NCBI GenBank assembly: GCA_039583875.1
Contig: CM077160.1
Coordinates: forward strand, 114,595,314 to 114,659,313
Direction: 5' to 3'
DNA: 64,000 nucleotides
DNA from: Platanthera guangdongensis
Taxonomy: Eukaryota; Streptophyta; Magnoliopsida; Asparagales; Orchidaceae
Of this stretch, positions 43,997 through 56,147 are shown piece after piece. The translations under genes were made by a program, and so were the position numbers. Every line of letters begins with the position of its first letter. Positions within the stretch are counted from its first letter, which is position 1. A model generated the notes under the pieces. The model was given only the letters and a program-made list of their open reading frames with translations, did not search any database and was not told where the DNA came from.

Positions 43997-44036
43997 GCAT
44001 TGTTTTGATTTGTGAGAATCCGGCGAGAGCACTGTT
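43997..44036 (+). pseudogene. Tek2 protease, first segment
   Basis: IVLICENPARAL, the strand leading to the active site. Sir1 inserts directly before the D-T-G codons. Confidence 0.8.
44032..44036. other. Target site duplication of Sir1, left (CTGTT)
   Basis: Right copy is CTCTT at 56148-56152. The right copy restores the host reading frame with a Leu codon. Confidence 0.75.
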
Positions 44037-45564
44037 TGTTGGAACACCATATTACTAATTTGGGTCAAGATCACTATGTCTCTAGGAAACCAGTTTTTGA
44101 CCTCCTGTATAGATCTAAAGGTCAACTAGAATTGAGTCTAAGGGTTAGAAGTCTAGGTTTGAATGCTGCCCTCAAGAACAAGACTTTTTCAGTTTGAGAC
44201 TAAGTCATATCGTCGAGCTCAGCACGACGATTCGTCGAACTCCGATCGACGATCGTCTAGCTCAACATTCGACAGATCGTCGAAATCCATTCGACGATCG
44301 CTGAGCTCAACTTCCACAAATCGTCGAACTCCATTCGACGATCTGCGAGCTCAGTTCGACGATCTTGACTCAGTATTGGATCTCTATCTCTGAGCTCAGT
44401 TCGACGATCTTTGAGCTCAGATCGACGATTCTTTTTGTTGCTATCTAAGTCCATATCGCTGAGCTCAGTTCGACGATAGCAGAGCTCAGTTCGACGTTTT
44501 CTGATGACTTCAAGGATTTTTCAAGATTCAAATTCAGATCAGTTAAGGAGTTATTCTGCAATTAATTCAGAAGATTTACTAGCCGTTTTCATTTATTTCT
44601 GGACCAAGTTTCAAGAGATTATCAAGGAATGTTTCTTTGGACTTTCCTCCAGAAGACATTTGCAATTAAGGATACAATTAATGCAGGCCAATGACTATTC
44701 TTGACAGAGGATGTTTTTCTATTCAGTACCAGAGAATAAAAGACAAGTTATTTTTGAATCTCTCTCAGACATCAATAATCCTCAGAACACAGACAAGAAG
44801 AACAAGAACAAAATATTCTCTGTCTCAAAGAATTCTCTGAAGAACACACATCCAAGGAGATCAAACTTTCTGAAATCTTCTGATCTCTCTTGTCTCAAGT
44901 GTTCAAGGCCAACATCTTTCAAGACTCCAGACACCTAACATTTCAGCTGTTGCTGAAATCATCTTTTGCTGAAGATCAACTTCTGAAGGCCTATCACCCT
45001 ACAACAAAGCTTCTTTTCCTGAACATCTCAAGGACTCAGGGGGAGCTTTGACACCATCAAATCCACATAGTCTTCTCAGCTTCCTTGAGAAAGAGAAGAC
45101 TTCCATCACTCTCTCATCCCCATCTCTGTAAAGGGTTTCTCAAACTCCCTTCAAAAGTTTGAGCTTGATTTTTGAGCACCTTGTCAAAAGCTCATTGGTG
45201 GCAAGACACCTGATCAAAAAATCTGATTTGGTTTTTAAGCACCTTATCAAAAGCTCATTGGTGCCCAGGACACCTGATCAACTCATCCTACAGTGGATTC
45301 CTACCTAGGGTGGTAGAAGATTGGATGTACCCAAGTTTAGGGGAACCACTATAGTTCCTTGTGTCTTCTGGCTTGCTTGTCTTTATTTTTGTTTCTGGCT
45401 GTGATTGTTCTGTGATTGTTTTGTGATTAGTTTAGTTCTGTGATTAGTTTTAATAACTGCTTCCCTGCTCACTCAGATTACAACAATTGTTGTAAAAAGT
45501 TTTCAAGCACCACATACTCTATTCACCCCCCCTCTGGAGTATATCAGATCTAGCTGCACTTTCA
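44037..45564 (+). repeat. Sir1 5' LTR (1528 bp)
   Basis: Contains a dense cluster (44209-44497) of TCGTCGAA/TTCGACGAT inverted repeats. Five direct copies of GAGCTCAGTTCGACG or close variants occur in its second half. The rest is Leu/Ser-like simple sequence without a gene. No convincing TATA box was found. Confidence 0.93.
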
Positions 45565-45566
45565 AT

Positions 45567-45582
45567 TGGTATCAGAGCCAGG
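45567..45582 (+). other. Primer binding site for initiator tRNA-Met, Sir1
   Basis: TGGTATCAGAGCCAGG starts two bases after the LTR end. The classical copia PBS. Confidence 0.95.
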
Positions 45583-45695
45583 TTGGTTAAACATACCACA
45601 CCATGGTGGTTGCACAGGCTAACACCTGAACCTAAAGATTCCTAGTTAGATCTATTTTCCTTTGAGTTTATTATTAGATTTTGTTTTCACAAATC

Positions 45696-47714
45696 ATGGC
45701 CCAAAACAAAGATTATGCTAGCACCAGACCTACAGTGTGCAATCTATCCAAGTTTGCACTTTGGAAAGCAAGGATCACAGTATACATGAATTCTATTGAC
45801 GAGGATATTTTTAACTCTGTTTTGACAGTTTGTCCAAGACCTCTAGAGAACTCAAGTACAAATGCTGTTCCACCTCCATTAGGAACATATGTTGATATCA
45901 AGAAATGGAAGGTAGCTGATGCCAAGGCTATGAACATCTTAGCCCAGACCATGTCTGATGATATCTTTCAAAAGGTGGCTGAATGCAATTCAGCAAAGGA
46001 AATCTGGGATAAACTCTCTGAAATAGTCTCAGGCTCAGCTGATGAGAGAAAGGACAGGAGATCCCACCTCATATCTCAATATGAGAATTTCAAGAAGGGA
46101 GAAGCTGAGTTAGTTGGAGATATGTACAACAGGCTCAGTCTAATAGTCAGTGAACTCAGGACCTTGGACAAAGAGATCTCACTAACTGAACTCAATGACA
46201 AATTTCTAATGTGCTTCCCTAGCACTTGGGATTCAAGAATCTGGCCAATCAAGGATGCCAGAAGTTTGAATGAGATCACCACTGAAGCTCTATTGGGTAA
46301 GCTCAAATCTTATGAGCTACTCATTAAGAATAGAGAAGAAGAACAGAAGGCTGCCTCACCAGCCACAAGAAAAGAGAAGACAATAGCCTTCAAGGCAACT
46401 GAAGATCAGCCTGAAGACAAAGTCACAGGCAATGATGAACTGCTCAGTCTGTTGGCCAAAAGATTTTACAAGATGGCCAGAAAGGACTTCAGAAGGAGAT
46501 CATACAAGGAGCACGATAAGCCAAGGTATGATAAGTAAAATAATAATAAGGAAATTGTCTGCTTTGGTTGCAGGAAACCAGGGCACATTGCTCCTGACTG
46601 TTCAGACAACAAAAACAATGACAGAAGGGACAAGAAAGAAAGAAGAAAGGAGAAAGACTCCAAGAGGAATGGCAATGGCAAACCCTCCTCAAGCAAAAAC
46701 AAACACACAAGAAAGGGGTTTGTTGCTGAATCCTGGAGTGAGCCTGAAGAGGAGTCAGAAGCCTCATCTAGCTCCAGTGATGATGAAGATGATGCAGAAG
46801 AGAAAGAGTTCTGCATGATGGCAATCAATGTCTCTCAACATAATTCAGATGAAGAAGAGTCAGAGTCAGATTCAGAGACTCAACCTGAAGAAGATCAGGT
46901 AATTAGTTCATTTGATTTTAATTCAGAGGACTTTAAATCTGAGTTTAAAGCATTATGTTTAGACCTGCTAAAATCTGAGAAAGAAATTATCTCTCTCAGA
47001 AATCATTTATCTGAACATAATACCTTAAAGTCAGAAAACCTCAAACTCTCTCAAGAGTTGGAGTGCTATAGGGAGCATATAGCTTCACTGAAAAGTGAGC
47101 TATCTGAGGCCAAGAAGCTTGAAGAATCCCTTAATGGGAGAAGTATCAAGCTGATGGACATCACAAGCACAATGAACTCCAGATTTAATAGTACACTGGG
47201 CTTGGGTGCTTCATCCAGCCAACCCATAGTTCTAACAACTCCAATCAAGTTCATTTCTGATAAAGGAAAGGGGGTTGTAGAGGTAGCTAGGAAAATTTCT
47301 GATCTGCCCAAGAAAATCAAGTCCCAACAGAAATCGTCGAACGGAGATCGACGATCGCCGAACGCAGATCGACGATCTCAGGCAAAATCATCGAACTCAG
47401 GTCGACGATCTCAAGTCCCTGAACTCTGTCATAGTCGACCGTCGAACGGAGCTCGACGATCTGACCCAAGATCGTCGAACGCAACTCCACGATCGTCGAA
47501 CAGAGGTCAGAGCTCTGGAAATTCTTTCAAGGGCAAATCAAAATTCAATCCTAAGGGTCCTTCATCCCAAATCTTTAACCCTTATACTGAATGGATTATA
47601 CCTCCAAGGAGATATCATCCTGAAGGCTATAAGAGTCAACCTGGGATGTCTTTTATTTCAGAGTTTAAAGGTTATCAACCTAGGCCCAAGGTAAACTGGG
47701 TCAAAAACAAATGA
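45696..47714 (+). pseudogene. Sir1 gag (one in-frame stop)
   Basis: Starts at the ATG at 45696 (MAQNKDYASTRPT). The copia gag domain follows with WKARITVYMNSIDEDIF, AKEIWDKLSEIVSGS and FLMCFPSTWDSRIW. A TAA at 46536-46538 interrupts it just before the intact knuckle CFGCRKPGHIAPDC. The frame then continues with an acidic Ser/Glu/Asp-rich stretch and a coiled-coil (EKEIISLRNHLSEHNTLKSE). A Ser/Arg-rich region is encoded by the TCGTCGAAC/TCGACGATC repeats (47334-47500). It ends at a TGA, and pol continues in another frame. One substitution away from an open gag of 672 codons. Confidence 0.9.
47334..47500 (+). repeat. TCGTCGAAC/TCGACGATC inverted-repeat cluster inside Sir1 gag
   Basis: About ten half-sites of the motif that also fills the Sir1 LTR, here translated as SSN.DRRS-type repeats in the gag tail. 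Confidence 0.85.
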
Positions 47715-47724
47715 ATTATTTTAT

Positions 47725-48453
47725 GTGCAGGTGAAGACCTATCCAATATCTAACCAACAATGGTACTTGGATAATGGGTGCTCTAAGCACATGACAGGAA
47801 ACAAGGACAACCTCACATCCTTTAGAGCCAAGCTTGGACCCAAAGTTATCTTTGGTGATTCAAACTTTGGACAAACTAAAGGATATGGTGCAGTCCAGAT
47901 TGGATCAGTAACATTCAAGAAGGTAGCTTATGTGGAAGGACTGAAGCACAACTTAATAAGCATCAGTCAGCTGTGTGATGAGGGCTACCAGGTGACCTAC
48001 AGCAAAGCATTATGCAAAATCAAGTCAGAAGACAACACAACTGTGTTGACAGGTAAAAGGAAAGGTAACATCTATCTAGTCGATTTTCTTTCAACAGATG
48101 TAGATATTTGCCTGTTCAATTCTGTTTGTAGACCAAATATTTTATGGCATAAGAGACTAGGACACCTAAACCTTAGAACTATTGCTAGGCTATCCAAGGA
48201 CAACCTTATTAGAGGACTACCTTCTGGCCCCTACAAGAAGGAAGGACTCTGCAGGGCTTGTCAATTAGGCAAGCAAACTAAAAACAGTTTTAAGTCACTT
48301 AATAAGAGTGATTCACCTATGATATTGTATCTGTTACACATGGATCTTTTTGGACCCATCACAGTACAAAGCCTAGGAGGGAAATCTTACACTTTAGTAG
48401 TTGTAGATGACTTCTCTAGATTCACTTGGGTGTTCTTTCTAAGGAAGAAGTGA
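47725..48453 (+). pseudogene. Sir1 protease and integrase N-terminus
   Basis: Protease block QQWYLDNGCSKHMTGNKDN; the active site is D-N-G where copia elements usually have D-S-G. Further motifs are VIFGDSNFGQTKGYG and NLISISQLCDEGY. The integrase His/Cys finger HKRLGHLN...CRACQLGKQ and the first catalytic Asp (LLHMDLFGPI) follow, then VVVDDFSRFTWVFFL. A one-base shift near 48450 ends the frame. Pol is in the +1 frame relative to gag. Confidence 0.9.
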
Positions 48454-49150
48454 TAACTTTAAGTGTCTGACAGAGTTTCTCAAATGTATACAGATTGAGT
48501 TCAATACTCACATTTCCCTGATTAGAAGTGATCATGGGACAGAGTTTGATTCTCTTATTATGCAAGAGTTCTGTCAGAGTGAAGGGATCAGACATACTTT
48601 CTCAGCTCCTAGAACTCCTCAACAAAATGAGGTAGCTGAAAGGAAAAATAGAACCCTTATTGAATCTGCCACTACACTGTTGTCAGATGCTCATCTTCCT
48701 CTATCCTTTTGGGTAGAGGCAGTGAACACCTCCAACTATGTGCTGAATAGAAGTTTGATACATAAACTAAAGGGAAAGACTCCCTATGAATTACTCAAAG
48801 GGAAGAAACCTAAAGTTGATTATTTTAGAGTTTTTGGTTGTATTTGTTATATACATAATAATGACAAGAAATATTTAGCAAACTTTCAAGCTAAAGCTGA
48901 TGAAGGAGTGTTTCTGGGATACGCCATGATCAGCAAGGCTTATAGGGTTTATAATAAATCATCTCTAAAAATTGAGGAATCTGTTCATATATCATTTGAT
49001 GAATCTAACATGTCTTTCAAGGAGAAGATCCTTTCTACCATAGAACCTTTGCAGGAAAATTCTCTTGTTGAAGACTTGAACAAGTTACAGGTTACCCAAA
49101 AGGATGAAAGCAGTGAAGATGAAGAAAGTATTCAACATATTGAAGAATAA
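48454..49150 (+). pseudogene. Sir1 integrase core and C-terminus
   Basis: After the shift: LIRSDHGTEFDSL (second Asp), PQQNEVAERKNRTLIE (catalytic Glu) and YVLNRSLIHKLKGKTPYELL. The copia GKGY-like motif FRVFGCICYIHN and GVFLGYAMISKAYRVYN follow. A TAA at 49148-49150 (EE*LEEP) is a likely Gln codon change. The frame continues beyond it. Confidence 0.9.
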
Positions 49151-50876
49151 CTTGAAGAGCCAGTTGTTGTACCACAAGAGGAAACAACAACACAGGTTGG
49201 TGAACAATCAACACCCCCTGTTGATTTAGTAGCATCAAGAGACCATCCAATTTCCCAAATAATTGGAGACATCTCAGCTGGTGTGCAAACCAGAAATCAG
49301 GTCAACCAAAACCTGTTGCACACCTGCTTCATATCTCAAATTGAACCTCAGTCCATTCAAGATGCAGAGCAAGATCCACACTGGATCATTGCAATGCAAG
49401 AAGAGTTGCATCAATATGAAAGGAACAAAGTGTGGGAACTAGTGACAAAGCCTAAGGATCACTCCATTGTTGGAACAAAGTGGGTGTTCAGAAACAAACT
49501 GGATGATCAAGGAGTAATTTTAAGGAACAAGGCAAGGCTAGTTGCTCAGGGATATTCTCAAGAAGAAGGAATAGACTATGACCAGATTTTTGCACCAGTT
49601 GCAAGATTGGAAGCCATCAGAATATTTTTAGCTTATGCAGCACATAAAGGCTTCAAGGTATATCAGATGGATGTCAAAAGTGCATTTCTAAATGGAGACA
49701 TCAAAGAAGAAGTATATCAGACAACCTCCAGGTTTTATCTCTCCAACCTATCCTGATTATGTTTTTAAATTGAATAAAGCATTATATGGTCTCAAGCAAG
49801 CTCCTAGAGCATGGTATGAGACCCTAGCATGCTTTCTTTTGGTAAATGGATTTATAAGGGGTAGAGTAGACCAAACTCTTTTCATTAGAACCCATAAGTC
49901 CCATACCCTACTAGTACAGATCTATGTAGATGATATTATTTTTGGTTCTACTGACTCAAAATTGTGCAGAAGGTTTTCCAACCTAATGCATTCTAAATTT
50001 GAAATGAGTAGCATGGGTGAGCTATCCTTCTTCCTAGGATTGCAAGTTAAACAGCATGCTGAAGGAATCTTTATTCCTCAAACCAAGTATGCAAATGAAT
50101 TGGTTAAGAAATTTGGCATGTCCGAAGAATCTTGTATGAAAATACCTATGCCTACTAATGTTGTATTGGATGCTGATGAACATGGGAAACCTGTTGATCA
50201 GACAACATATAGAGCAATGATTGGCTCTTTACTGTACCTTACAGCTAGTAGACCAGATATAATGTTTGCTACATGTATATGTGATAGGTTCCAAGTAAGC
50301 CCTAGAGAGTCACACCTAACATTAGTAAAGAGGATTCTCAGGTATGTTAAAAGTTGTCCAAATCTAGGTCTCTGGTATCCAAAAGATTCAGCATTTGATT
50401 TAACTGGATTTTCTGATGCTGATTATGCTGGATGCAGAATTGACAGGAAAAGCACCAGTGGAACTTGTCAGTTCCTTGGTGACAGACTTGTCTCTTGGTT
50501 TTGTAAGAAACAAACTTCTGTGTCAACTTCACCTGCTAAAGCTGAATATTTGGCTGCAGACAGTTGTTGTTCACAAATTTTGTGGATTCAAAACCAACTC
50601 CTAGACTATGGTTACAACTTAGAGTAGTCTAAAATCTTTTATGATAACACCAGTGCTATTTCTATAGCTCAAAATCCAGTCCTTCATAGTAGGACAAAAC
50701 ACATAGAGATTAGGCATCACTTCTTAAGGGATAATGTTGAAAATAATAAAATTGAACTGCAATATATCCCAACTGACTTACAAAGGGGAGATATTTTCAC
50801 CAAGCCCTTGGATGAAAAGAAACATACCTTCTTCCTAAATCAGTTAGGAATGTTAGATGGAGGAAGTCTTAAATAA
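49151..50876 (+). pseudogene. Sir1 reverse transcriptase and RNase H
   Basis: Reverse transcriptase begins ALQEE-like at [17 protein letters not shown] and shows [30 protein letters not shown] and [14 protein letters not shown] (catalytic Asp). A one-base shift near 49720 follows. The next frame has [34 protein letters not shown] and the catalytic Y-V-D-D in LVQIYVDDIIFGS. RNase H has FSDADYAGCRIDRKSTSGTC, SPAKAEYLAA, and after a TAG (50625-50627) FYDNTSAI and TKHIEIRHHFLRD. It ends at the TAA at 50874-50876. Confidence 0.92.
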
Positions 50877-51372
50877 TATTCAAGACTTTAAAAGTTTAAA
50901 AATTGACCAAGACTAGGCAAACATCTTGATTTTTCTTAGTGTCTAGAGCTTTTCTGGTCTCTGAACTGCGCTCGACGATTTTCCCCCAGATCGTCGAACG
51001 GAGATCGATGATTTCTGAAATCGTCGACCTGAGTTCAGTGTTTCTCAGATAGTATGAACTATCTCTTCCGGTCAGCGATCGTCGAACGGCGCTCGACGAT
51101 GTTGTTCTCTGAATGATCGTCGAACAGAGCTCGACGCTCTCCAATATCGTCGAACGGAGATCGACGATATTGAAGACTCTTCAGATTCCTTTAGAAGCCC
51201 CGATCGTCGAACTGAGTTCAACGATCTTTCCATTTCTGCGTCGAACCCTAATATAAAATTCATTTTTTGCCGTCGTTCTCCTTTGCGCTTTCGATTTCTC
51301 TGCAAAAACTTTCTTTCTCTCCAAACATTTCTGCACTTGATCGTTTTGTTTGTTGAATCTTTGCAGGTAACT
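50877..51372 (+). repeat. Sir1 pol-ORF3 spacer with inverted-repeat cluster
   Basis: No gene. 50965-51230 holds about eight GATCGTCGAAC/CGACGAT pairs, a third internal cluster of the motif found in the LTR and in gag. Downstream of the cluster is a pyrimidine-rich stretch (51260-51360) ending TTTGCAG|GTAACTATGG before ORF3. The TTTGCAG could be a splice acceptor for a subgenomic ORF3 message, which is inference only. Confidence 0.7.
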
Positions 51373-54300
51373 ATGGATGTTTCTGTTGCTGTTCTCGCCG
51401 CCATGAAATTTGATGCCGGCTTTGACATTGACATGGTGTCCTTCAGCACGACAGATCAGGTTTTCCAGGACATCTTGGAGTTGTTCAAAGAGCAGAAACT
51501 TGCTATAATCATGACCACCAGGATTAAACTTGCTGCTGATGAAATTAAAGAGTGGGTCTACACTGCCCACAATTAGGATCAAAACACCATTGTTGGATCA
51601 ATCTCTGGCACACAAGTACCCTTGACCCCAGCAATTTTGACAGAGGTTTTTGAGTTAAGTACTGGTGGAGATTCTGCTGACTTATCTGGAGAAGAATATG
51701 CTGACTTGCTTGCAAGAATGGGTCATTCTAAGGCTAACCCTAGCAAGCTGTTGAAAAAGAATCTGTCTGTGAAATATAGATCCCTGGCTGATGTAGTTGG
51801 GAAGGTCCTATTGGCTAAGCACTCTGCCCATGATACTATTTCCAGGTATCAGCTAGGCTTAATGGGAGCCATAGTGGACAGGAAGAATCTGAACTGGGGA
51901 GAGGTCTTCTTTGACCTAATTAAGAAGAAAATTAATAAGAGTTTTGTAAATTTTGGAAGGATTTTAGGACTTTTTCTGCAGAATAGATGCTCTGCATTGC
52001 TAGTATCCTCTGGGATACACATAAATGCTTCCAAGAGACTGTCATGTGCCCTATTTGGTAAATGGGACAGGCAGATCACCAAGCCCAGTAGGCCCTCTTC
52101 CAGCACACCTTCAGGCACCAGGACTTTCAGAGTCACTTCCCCTCAGGTCTCTGCCCCTGCAGATGACCTGCCTGCTGATGCCTCTCCTCCTCCTCCTCCA
52201 ATTCCATCTCTTCCAATTCCATCCACCATTCAAACTCCATCCACTATCATCATCTCCAGCCCTTCTCCAACCTCTACACCATCTCCAATTCAAACTGCCA
52301 CAAAAGAACAATTCCATCCATTATACTCCTACTCTCAACCAGATATTGCCACTTCATCACCCTCCATTCCATCATTCAACCTCATTGATGATTCCTTCAT
52401 GGATGACTCACCCTCCTCTCCTCCTGAGCTGCCCTCATCATCAACATCTTACCAAGACCTTCTGCAAGAGATCATTGATCAACCCACCTTCACACCATCT
52501 ATCTCCATCCCACTGTCCTCCATCACCACCTTACCCACACCTCAACCATCTCTTCCCCAATACACTAGCTCTCCTCTACCATCTCCAACAGCCATACCTC
52601 CATCATCTACCTCTGCTCCAGTCACTGCTGAACAAGTAGATCTTCCAGCCCTTGCTAACAGGATTTATGAATTGCTAGCCCCCAGGCTATCTCTTCTCTT
52701 GGAGACCTCCTTGGCTCCCTTACTCCAGTCAGTGGCAGCCCTTTCTGTCAGGCTCTCTTCCTTAATCCCTCAGGCAGCCCCTTCAGCAGTGTGCCTTGAT
52801 CCAGCTTTGTCTGAATCTAGGCAGGGGGAGATGCCCTATGAAGTGAGCTTGCCTGCTGTGTCTGCTGTTTCTTCAGCTTCAGTTGTTGCTGCTGCTGCTG
52901 TTGCTCTTCCTCAAGCTCCAGTTGCAGTCTTTTCAATAGACCTCAGGTCTCTGCTGTCAGCATTTGATTCAGCTTACCTTAGTTGTCTTCCAGAGACAGT
53001 TGCACTCCTGCCCCTAGAGGATCTCTCCAAGGCCCTTGTGCCCTTCTCTTATTGTAACCCCAGCATCATAACTTCCTTTGTTAACTCAGTTTATGCTGCT
53101 GCTACTCCTGCTGATAGCATGGTTGCTATTTTTGATGCTGCTGTCTCTCCTGCTGAAGATAGTGTTGATGTATCTGTTGCTATTAGTGCTGTCAGTGCTG
53201 CTGCTACTGCTGTTCCAGTTTCTGCTGATATCCTTATGACAGAGGCACATGATGTTAAGCCCTCTGTGTTTTCTGCTGATATTTCTGCTGCTGATATTGC
53301 TGTTTCTGTAAGTGAAACTGTTGCTGCACCAACTGCTGTTATTACTGCTCCAGAACCTTCTGTATCTGCTGTTGTTACTACTCCTACTATGTCAACCTCT
53401 GCTTCTGCTTCAACTTCAACTGCCACACCTTCAGTATCTGCTGCTGTTGCTGCTGCTTCAACTCCTGTTACCAGTTCTGTATCTACTTCTGCTTCAACCC
53501 AGCTCAAGAAAGATTTGATGAAAAAGATTGATGCTCTTTACGATGATCAAAGTTCTGAAAGTGATGAGTTCAAGACAGATTCTGATGATTCTTCTGCTAC
53601 TATTGCCAGAAAGAGAAAGGCAAGGGGCAAAGCCATGAAGAGAGTACCTCCAGCCAAGGTCAAGGACAACAATGACATACCATATTATATTCTTCATGAT
53701 TGTCCCATAATTGAGCACTGGATGCAGTACTCAAAGAATCAACTCAAAGCAATGAAGAAGAAAAGGAAATATGAAAAAGGATCTTCTCAATTTCAACATC
53801 CTCATCCTCCTCCACCACCTCCTCCTGATGCAGGTGCAGGTGGAAGTTCAGCTGCTCAACCCTCTGCTAGAAGTCAAACCCCCTATCAGCCACATACCAG
53901 ATCCTATCATAGGGGAAGCCAGTCCAGCGGCTCTCAATCCAGAAGAGGAAATCAAAGAGAATTCCAGGTTTATTCTAAAGGATATTCAAGGCAACATCCC
54001 TACTCCAGGGAAGGACAAATCTCATCTGACACAACCTCTGGTCCTTTCCCCTATAAATTGAAGGAAGTAGTTTCATCCAGGCCTCCTCAAGATAACCCTT
54101 CAAATAGATATGAGCCACCAGTGCCATTTGAAGATCCTGAAAACAATCCAAATTCTTGGACTGCAAGGATGAAAGAGCTTGCTGCACTGGATCAGATTAA
54201 GAAAGCAAGAGAGCAAGGCAAAGACTCCTCCAACATCACTACATTATCTGAACAGAGAAAGAAAGAGTTGGAGAGATATGGTTCAAGAAAATTATTTGAT

Positions 54301-54453
54301 TCTGATAGATACATGGAGCTGCATCCTGAAGCTGTAGTTCCCAGGCCCAAACAGCAAACCTCTTTAGGTGCAGCAGATGATACAAGATCAAAGAAGGAAG
54401 CTCTCAACCCTAATAGAGAAATCAAACTCATTAAGAGCAAGGAGAAGAAATGA
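51373..54453 (+). pseudogene. Sir1 third ORF (env-like position), 1026 codons with one stop
   Basis: ATG at 51373 (MDVSVAVLAAMKFDAGFD). A TAG at 51574-51576 is the only interruption; the frame is then open to 54453. In Sireviruses an ORF at this place has been called envelope-like, though its function is unproven. The N-terminal part (VKYRSLADVVGKVLLAKH, YQLGLMGAIVDRKNLNW) resembles the plant transposon ORF1 domain in pattern. Then come a Ser/Thr/Pro-rich mucin-like region (52085-52640), an Ala/Val/Ser-rich region built of GCT-type triplets (52830-53500), and a basic NLS-like stretch RKRKARGKAMKR. A PPPPPP run and an Arg/Ser/Gln-rich tail follow. I see no clear signal peptide or membrane anchor. 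Confidence 0.78.
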
Positions 54454-54610
54454 CTATGTAAGGTGACAATCATCTTGACTTCTGATTATTATCTGGGATG
54501 ATATATATCTGTGGTTCTGCAATGTCCAGCTTATTGCTTTTCTGTTTTGTTGTTATGTATGTTGTTATTTAATTTTTCCAAATTCTGTAAATAGTAATCC
54601 TAACCCAAAT
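54454..54610 (+). other. Sir1 3' untranslated stretch
   Basis: T-rich, non-coding, between the ORF3 stop and the purine tract. Confidence 0.7.
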
Positions 54611-54620
54611 AGGGGGAGAT
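54611..54620 (+). other. Polypurine tract of Sir1
   Basis: AGGGGGAGAT directly before the LTR start TGTTGGAACA. Confidence 0.9.
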
Positions 54621-56147
54621 TGTTGGAACACCCTATTACTAATTTGGGTCAGGATCACTATGTCTCGAGGAAACCAGTTTTTGACCTCCTGTATAGATCT
54701 AAAGGTCAACTAGAACTGAGTCTAAGGGTTAGAAGTCTAGGTTTGAATGCTGCCCTCAAGACAAAGACTTTTTCAGTTTGAGACTAAGTCATATCGTCGA
54801 GCTCAGCACGACGATTCGTCGAACTCCGATCGACGATCGTCTAGCTCAACATTCGACAGATCGTCGAACTCCATTCGACGATCGCTGAGCTCAACTTCCA
54901 CAAATCATCGAACTCCATTCGACGATCTGCGAGCTCAGTTCGACGATCTTGACTCAGTATTGGATCTCTATCTCTGAGCTCAGTTCGATGATCTTTGAGC
55001 TCAGATCGACGATTCTTTTTGTTGTTATCTAAGTCCATATCGCTGAGCTCAGTTCGACGATAGCAGAGCTCAGTTCGACGTTTTCTGATGACTTCAAGGA
55101 TTTTTCAAGATTCAAATTCAGATCAGTTAAGAAGTTATTCTACAATTAATTCAGAAGATTTACTAGCCGTTTTCATTTATTTCTGGACCAAGTTTCAAGG
55201 GATTATCAAGGAATGTTTCTTTGGACTTTCCTCCAGAAGACATTTGCAATTAAGGATGCAATTGATGCAGGCCAACGACTATTCTTGACAGAGGATGTTT
55301 TTCTATTCAGTACTAGAGAATAAAAGACAAGTTATTTTTGAATCTCTCTCAGACATCAATAATCCTCAGAACACAGACAAGAAGAACAAGAACAAAATAT
55401 TCTCTGTCTCAAAGAATTCTCTGAAGAACACACATCCAAGGAGATCAAACTTTATGAAATCTTCTGATCTCTCTTGTCTCAAGTGTTCAAGGCCAACATC
55501 TTTCAAGACTCCAGACACCTAACGTTTCAGCTGTTGCTGAAATCATCGTTTGCTGGAGATCAACTTTTGAAGGCCTATCACCCTACAGCAAAGCTTCTTT
55601 TCCTGAACATCTCAAGGACTCAGGGGGAGCTTTGACACCATCAAATCCACATAGTCTTCTCAATTGCCTTGAGAAAGAGAAGACTTCCATCACTCTCTCA
55701 TCCCCATCTCTGTAAAGGGTTTCTCAAACTCCCTTCAAAAGTTTGAGCTTGGTTTTTGAGCACCTTGTCAAAAGCTCATTGGTGGCAAGACACCTGATCA
55801 AAAAATCTGATTTGGTTTTTGAGCACCTTATCAAAAGCTCATTGGTGCCAAGGACACCTCATCAACTCATCCTGCAGTGGATTCCTACCTAGGGTGGTAG
55901 AAGAGTGGATGTACCCAAGTTTAGGGGAACCACTATAGTTTCTTGTGTCTTCTGGCTTGCTTGTCTTTATTTTTGTTTCTGGCTGTGATTGTTCTGTGAT
56001 TGTTTTGTGATTAGTTTAGTTCTGTGATTAGTTTTAATAACTGCTTCCCTGCTCACTCAGATTACAACAATTGTTGTAAAAAGTTTTCAAGCACCACATA
56101 CTCTATTCACCCCCCTCTAGAGTATATCAGATCTAGCTGCACTTTCA
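54621..56147 (+). repeat. Sir1 3' LTR (1527 bp)
   Basis: Pairs with 44037-45564. The TCGTCGA/TCGACGA cluster is at 54793-55080. Right boundary CTTTCA, then CTCTT of the duplication and the Tek2 protease. Confidence 0.93.

Larger units (their letters stand above)
44037..56147 (+). mobile_element. Sir1: full-length Sirevirus-like copia element
   Basis: The element is 12,111 bp with LTRs of 1528 and 1527 bp (TGTTGGAACACC...CTTTCA). It has a perfect initiator-tRNA-Met PBS, gag with coiled-coil and Ser-rich tail, pol, and a long third ORF before the purine tract. Large size, gag layout and an extra 3' ORF fit the SIRE/Maximus (Sirevirus) lineage. Flanking bases CTGTT (44032-44036) and CTCTT (56148-56152) are a duplication with one change. 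By eye the LTRs differ by about 2-2.5 percent. It splits the Tek2 protease. Confidence 0.93.

Noticed and set aside
47691..47730. Spliceosomal intron of 40 bases between Sir1 gag and pol
   Set aside because: Too short for usual plant splicing; kept only as a low-interest observation about the frame change.
53091..53507. Long antisense open frame opposite Sir1 ORF3
   Set aside because: It arises from the GCT-type triplet bias of the plus-strand ORF and has no independent motif.
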